A DNA stretch of 64,000 bases from Alectryocaccobium sp964389285. GTDB lineage: Bacteria > Bacillota > Clostridia > Lachnospirales > Lachnospiraceae. The notes under the pieces are model-generated. The model saw nothing but the letters and a program-made list of their open reading frames with translations. It did not search any database and was not told the origin of the DNA. A program made the position numbers and the translations under genes. Within the stretch, counting starts at the first letter, position 1. The number at the start of each line of letters is the position of its first letter. Positions 60,281 to 64,000 of this stretch are shown here, in pieces. The stretch covers positions 1-64,000 of the forward strand of contig CAYMCZ010000004.1 in assembly GCA_964389285.1 (NCBI GenBank), given 5' to 3'.

Positions 60281-61468
60281 ATGGAGCAGTTATATATGGA
60301 TGTTTTGAAACTTGTGCGTTCCGGCCTTACCGAGACTGCCTGTTCTTTCGAATCAGAGCCGGATTGGGAAGGGATTCTGAAAATAAGCGATTATCAGGGA
60401 TTGAACAGCATCATATATCGCGCCGTCCGGATTTCAAACATTTCCATAACAGAGAATATACTGACCCGGCTTAAGGCCGGTTTTTTCAGTGATATCCGGC
60501 TTAATCGTCTTCAGATGAAAGAGCTGGAGATTTTATATGGATGCTTTGACGAAAATAATCTGGATTATCTCCCGATAAAGGGCGCGGTAATGAAGGCGCT
60601 GTATCCCGATCCGGTGTTCAGATGGATGTCGGACGCGGATATAGTGATACGGCCCGGGCAGTATGAAAAAATATCGCGGATAATGAGGGATACAGGCTAT
60701 GATTTTGTTTTTGAAAGCAATAATGAATACAGATGGGAGAAAGCCGGCTTTGTCGTAGAATTGCATAAAACGGTTTTTAAGGATAAATATGCGGGCTATT
60801 TTGAATATTTCAGGGATGTGTTTTGCAATGCCGCAAAAAAAGAGGGCACCTGCCGTTATGAGCAGGATGCGTCTGAAGAGATGGCATATCAGGTCGCTCA
60901 TTTCGCGAAGCATTATATCTCGGGCGGCTTAAGATTCAGAAGCCTGCTCGATATACACTACCTGCTCGCTAATAGAGATATCGATGAGGCGCGTCTGCGC
61001 TGCTCGCTGGAAAAAGTAAAACTGTATCGTTTTTACGGGGTCATCAGAAAAACCGCGGAGCAGTGGGCCTTTGGTCTGCCTCTTGACCGGGAGGGAGAGC
61101 TTCTTATAAGCACGACGCTCAGGGAATCCAAAGAGTTCAACGATGAAAAAGGGATCATCTTTCATGCGGCGAAAGAAAGCGGTGCCGGAATAAAGCCTGC
61201 GGTTTCATCGAAAATAAAGACCACTTTCAAAAGAACGTTTCGCCCGTATCGGATTATGAAAAAAGAGTATCCCGTACTTGCGAAAGCACCCGTACTGCTG
61301 CCGTTTTGCTGGGTGCGGCGGGGAGCCGAAGTGCTTTTTTTCAGAAGAGAGAATCTTAAACGATTCATGAAGATAGAATGGACTCAGTCCCCGGCAGTTA
61401 TGGAAAGCTATATGAAAGAGCTTCGAACACTCGGGCTTGAAAGCGCCATATTACCGGAGGAATTGTGA
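60281..61468 (+). CDS. Nucleotidyltransferase family protein (PF14907-like)
   Basis: A 395-residue protein resembling the uncharacterised nucleotidyltransferase family PF14907. The core motif near 98-122 reads PIKGAVMKALYPDP, then RWMSDADIVI, with the paired acidic residues of the polymerase-beta fold; VELHKTVF near 160 supplies a further conserved segment. The C-terminal part is helical and basic. Such proteins occur in peptide-modification (lasso and other RiPP) loci with HPr-kinase-like and PqqD proteins, as here. I start at ATG 60281 (GAGG six bases upstream) rather than 60269. The next gene overlaps its stop. Confidence 0.8.
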   Translation: MEQLYMDVLKLVRSGLTETACSFESEPDWEGILKISDYQGLNSIIYRAVRISNISITENILTRLKAGFFSDIRLNRLQMKELEILYGCFDENNLDYLPIKGAVMKALYPDPVFRWMSDADIVIRPGQYEKISRIMRDTGYDFVFESNNEYRWEKAGFVVELHKTVFKDKYAGYFEYFRDVFCNAAKKEGTCRYEQDASEEMAYQVAHFAKHYISGGLRFRSLLDIHYLLANRDIDEARLRCSLEKVKLYRFYGVIRKTAEQWAFGLPLDREGELLISTTLRESKEFNDEKGIIFHAAKESGAGIKPAVSSKIKTTFKRTFRPYRIMKKEYPVLAKAPVLLPFCWVRRGAEVLFFRRENLKRFMKIEWTQSPAVMESYMKELRTLGLESAILPEEL

Positions 61469-62502
61469 TGCCGGAAAATAAAAACAATAAAGAAGACCTT
61501 CGGAAATATCTTTTTTCCGAAAGAGATCTGATCGCGATACAGGCACTTTCCGGGAGCCGGTTCTTTCGGGAGAATACGGATATGCTTACAGCCGAAACGG
61601 ATGTAGATACGGAAAATCCGATTTATCTTTTGCTGCAGGGCATAATAGGCTTCAGGAGAGGCTGGCGGCTGTTTCCCGATAAAATCGTGCCGAGGCTGAA
61701 GGGCATTCACAGATATAATCAGGTCAGAAACAGTGCTGAGGCCGGATGGTTTCAGTCTCGGCTTTCCTTATTGGAAGAAAACGGAATACCGGTGATGCTG
61801 ACGGGAGGCTCTGCGGTGCGCGCACATTTCGCGGCGGATACTCCGCGCATTATGTTCGGATATGATATAACCGTTCCTTCGGAAAAATATGAAAGCGCGC
61901 TTCGGTTTTTGCCTGAAATCGTAAAAGATGCCGATAAAAACAGGACCGTTGAAAAAAACACAACAGAGATTTCTTTTTTAAAGCTTTATAAAGGAGTGCC
62001 GCATGCAGGCCTGTTTTCCGAAAAAGAATTATGGGACGAAGCGCGGCGGACGAAATATTATAATAAGGCCGTATTCATCCCTTCGGACGAGGCCGCGTTG
62101 CTGCAGCTTTTTTGCCTGCCTTACGGACCGCGGATTGTTTTAGAAAGCGCTCCGGAAAGAGACCGAAGGATGGCGGAATGCTGCAGGATCCTGCAGAGAG
62201 ATATAGATTTTTGTTATCTGTCAGAGCTGGCAGGCAGAGCCGGAGTCAAAGATGCGGTTCGTTTTTATCTGGATTTTTTAAGTGAGCTGATGCCGGATAT
62301 CATATCCGGAGCAGATTGGGAGGCTTTTTTTGCGGATGACAAGTCATACAGGGCATATATCTCGGCTGTGCATAACCTGTTCAGGACAAGTGAAGATATA
62401 AAAAAGCAAACGGAAAAAAAGGAAGCTTCTCTTACAGATAAGGCGTTGCTGCGGCTTGCAGGACAGCGTGTGCTTCGGCACATAAAGAGAGCCCGGCTTT
62501 AA
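61468..62502 (+). CDS. Second, degenerate nucleotidyltransferase-like protein
   Basis: A 344-residue protein related in layout to the preceding one. The equivalent of the catalytic motif near 110-133 is LTGGSAVRAHFAADTPRI followed by FGYDITVP, where only one acidic residue of the expected pair is left, so activity is doubtful. Further resemblance lies in the following strand/helix pattern and the basic C-terminus. It may be an inactive partner of the upstream enzyme or act on a different substrate. GGAGG lies seven bases before the ATG, which shares a base with the upstream stop. Confidence 0.65.
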   Translation: MPENKNNKEDLRKYLFSERDLIAIQALSGSRFFRENTDMLTAETDVDTENPIYLLLQGIIGFRRGWRLFPDKIVPRLKGIHRYNQVRNSAEAGWFQSRLSLLEENGIPVMLTGGSAVRAHFAADTPRIMFGYDITVPSEKYESALRFLPEIVKDADKNRTVEKNTTEISFLKLYKGVPHAGLFSEKELWDEARRTKYYNKAVFIPSDEAALLQLFCLPYGPRIVLESAPERDRRMAECCRILQRDIDFCYLSELAGRAGVKDAVRFYLDFLSELMPDIISGADWEAFFADDKSYRAYISAVHNLFRTSEDIKKQTEKKEASLTDKALLRLAGQRVLRHIKRARL

Positions 62503-62516
62503 AGGAGCATGAAAAG

Positions 62517-63524
62517 TTGACAAAGAAAAGAGTAACGGATTTTTTTCAGGCGGTCGAACGCCGTTTTCTGAAATACGGGCCGGAGGAAGGCTCGTCCTTT
62601 CAGATAAATGTAAACGGGAATGTCATAGAGCAGCGATTCCTTACAAAGGAGCATGCCGATACGGTAAAGTCATATCTTATTGTTCCGGCTTTAAAAGAAT
62701 ACAAAGAGCCGGACGCGGTATTTTATTACTGGACCGAAGACTGCACAGGCTACCTGCCGCCGAAAGCAAGCGGTAAAAACGGGGTCTGGCAGAGCAGGGA
62801 TGAAACCGGATACTTCAGGATAATACCGGAATTTGAAATGCTCGGCAGCGATTTTTTAAGAAACAGATTTTATCATTGCAGGGTTCCCGTGGAATATGAC
62901 GACTATATAATACACGGCCATTCCATGGCACCGACATTTGCCAGATGGGCTATTAAAAACGATTTGCTGCTGCTGCATAGTGCCTGCGTGGGCTTGGATG
63001 GAAAAGGAGTGATGATCTCCGCAAGAGGCGGCGGCGGGAAATCCACGCTTGCCGTATCCTGCCTGCTCGGAGGTTTTGATTTTGTCTCTGACGACTATAT
63101 ACTGGTAAATCAGGAGGGCCCGATGCGTGCGATGCCGCTTTACCGTATAGTCGGACTTAATCAGGATATGGCCGAGATTCTGAAACCAGACATGCCGGTG
63201 ATCCGGACGGAGCCGAGGCGGAACGACAAATTGTATCTTGATGCCGGGGCTTGCGATATAAAAAAAGAACTGTCCGTACAGGCTATAATATATCCGAACC
63301 CCTGCAACGCGAAAGAGCCTCGGCTGAGACTTGCGCCGCCGGGGCCGGTGTTAACGAAGATAATGGAAACAAGCGCGAGAAACATGCGTATCATGCGCGA
63401 GATCGAACCGTACCGGATAATGGCCGCACGGCTTAACGCTCTTCCGGTATACGAGTTTTTGCTGACGGCTGATCTGAATGTGAACAGGGAATTTTTAAGA
63501 GAATTTATTATAAAGGAGCTTTGA
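62517..63524 (+). CDS. HPr-kinase-like P-loop protein (HprK-related kinase)
   Basis: A 335-residue protein with a P-loop, SARGGGGKSTLAV, near 168-180, followed after about 15 residues by FVSDDYILV, the pattern of HPr kinase/phosphorylase and related peptide kinases. The true HprK N-terminal domain is absent; instead residues 1-150 form a distinct region with conserved-looking YYWTEDCTGYLPP and HGHSMAPTFARWA. Relatives in lasso-peptide clusters phosphorylate a precursor serine. It starts at TTG, eight bases after AAAGGAG; the ATG nearby leads to an immediate stop. PqqD follows after two bases. Confidence 0.85.
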   Translation: MTKKRVTDFFQAVERRFLKYGPEEGSSFQINVNGNVIEQRFLTKEHADTVKSYLIVPALKEYKEPDAVFYYWTEDCTGYLPPKASGKNGVWQSRDETGYFRIIPEFEMLGSDFLRNRFYHCRVPVEYDDYIIHGHSMAPTFARWAIKNDLLLLHSACVGLDGKGVMISARGGGGKSTLAVSCLLGGFDFVSDDYILVNQEGPMRAMPLYRIVGLNQDMAEILKPDMPVIRTEPRRNDKLYLDAGACDIKKELSVQAIIYPNPCNAKEPRLRLAPPGPVLTKIMETSARNMRIMREIEPYRIMAARLNALPVYEFLLTADLNVNREFLREFIIKEL

Positions 63525-63526
63525 AG

Positions 63527-63937
63527 ATGTATAAATTGAATGAAGAAAAAATGTTTTTTGATATCGCCGACGGACAGGCTGTGGTGATCAATTTCACCAC
63601 GGGCATGTATTACGGAACCGGTCTGCTGGGGTCGGCAATACTTGAAAATCTGGTGAACGGTGCTGACGAAAAAAACATACTGGCGGCCGTAAAGGCGCAA
63701 AGCGGATGCCCTGCGGATTTTGAAGCGGATTTTAAAGCTTTTATAGACGTATTGCTCGAAAAAGAAATCCTGCTTGAAGCACAGGGAACGGGAGCGGACG
63801 CTGCTATCGCACAGGAAGCTTTTTCGGAGGGTTTTGAGCTGACGGTGGATGAGTTTGCGGAAGTGCAGGATCTTCTGCTTGCCGATCCGGTGCATGAGGT
63901 TGACGTGGAGCAGGGCTGGCCTGTCTTAAAAGAATAA
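63527..63937 (+). CDS. PqqD-domain protein with acidic C-terminal tail
   Basis: A 136-residue protein. Residues 4-90 fit the PqqD/RiPP recognition element fold: VVINFTTGMYYGTGLLGSAI followed by a helix (ENLVNGADEKNILAAVKAQ) and the terminal helix FKAFIDVLLEKEILLE. Such domains bind leader peptides for modifying enzymes. After it comes a roughly 45-residue acidic tail ending DVEQGWPVLKE, unusual for a simple PqqD protein. I start at 63527 behind AAAGGAG. The operon probably continues beyond the window, where a radical SAM enzyme, peptidase or precursor would be expected. Confidence 0.85.
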   Translation: MYKLNEEKMFFDIADGQAVVINFTTGMYYGTGLLGSAILENLVNGADEKNILAAVKAQSGCPADFEADFKAFIDVLLEKEILLEAQGTGADAAIAQEAFSEGFELTVDEFAEVQDLLLADPVHEVDVEQGWPVLKE

Positions 63938-64000
63938 ATATCATCCGTCTGCGAAACGGTTCGTCAGAGCGTATTGCGAAAGGATCATATCCCACATCGG

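Noticed and set aside
63938..64000. A further gene after the PqqD protein
   Set aside because: Only 63 bases remain, with no start codon behind a clear ribosome-binding site; the operon may continue beyond the window but nothing can be called here.

Overview
The window looks like chromosomal DNA of an anaerobic, gut-type clostridium, most likely Lachnospiraceae or a close relative. The evidence is the tig-clpP-clpX-lon-yihA order, an EcfA1/EcfA2/EcfT module next to truA, meso-diaminopimelate dehydrogenase, a rubrerythrin, a bile salt hydrolase and clostridial-style mobile elements. Genus and species cannot be read from the sequence.

Layout. 1-4.9 kb is one end of an integrative mobilizable element: a hairpin-rich oriT candidate, MobC-like protein, relaxase, ParB-like protein, TnpW-like protein and a large serine recombinase. 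4.9-15.4 kb is housekeeping: mecA (minus strand), then tig, clpP, clpX, lon, yihA, ecfA1, ecfA2, ecfT and truA, a proteostasis block followed by vitamin/metal uptake and tRNA modification. At 15.55 kb lies tRNA-Glu(CTC). Its last 23 bases plus 20 bp of downstream sequence recur perfectly (43 bp) at 16.39 kb, bracketing a DUF4160/DUF2442 pair with no integrase: a miniature tRNA-targeted island. 16.4-21.8 kb holds a membrane-embedded LuxR-type regulator (MFS-like transporter domain fused to an HTH), divergent from a 1089-residue surface protein with an SPKTG anchor, and a small tandem-repeat protein. 21.9-26.2 kb holds ddh and lysA (lysine and peptidoglycan precursor synthesis), a 171-bp hairpin-forming MITE-like sequence and a beta-CASP metallo-beta-lactamase protein.

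26.6-48.0 kb is a Wzx/Wzy-type exopolysaccharide or capsule locus. It starts with the regulatory genes (CpsB phosphatase, CpsC chain-length protein, CpsD tyrosine kinase, LCP ligase). A class B sortase and a small secreted SPATG-anchored protein follow. Then come a PglF/PglE/PglC-like dehydratase, aminotransferase and sugar transferase plus a GNAT acetyltransferase, which together could make and load a diacetylbacillosamine-type initiating sugar. A PIN/AbrB toxin-antitoxin pair on the opposite strand interrupts this set. The remaining, visibly AT-richer part carries a PLP enzyme, an ATP-grasp ligase, Wzy, two glycosyltransferases, a UDP-sugar dehydrogenase, a pyruvyltransferase fused to an Fe-S/FrhB oxidoreductase, and the Wzx flippase.

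48.0-50.0 kb is a scarred region: the tail of an Rpn-type nuclease gene, an AAA/DUF4143 ATPase, and a second copy of the Rpn tail. 50-59.8 kb is accessory chromosome: DUF362 protein, alpha/beta hydrolase, bile salt hydrolase, rubrerythrin with rubredoxin-like domains at both ends, a LytS-type kinase with a REC-winged-helix regulator, a Na/Pi cotransporter with two small membrane proteins, and exonuclease III.

60.2-64 kb, cut by the window end, is a tight operon of two PF14907-like nucleotidyltransferases, an HPr-kinase-like P-loop protein and a PqqD-domain protein with an acidic tail. This gene set resembles accessory genes of peptide (RiPP) modification systems and is, with the tRNA island and the polysaccharide-embedded sortase, among the best candidates for undescribed biology here.
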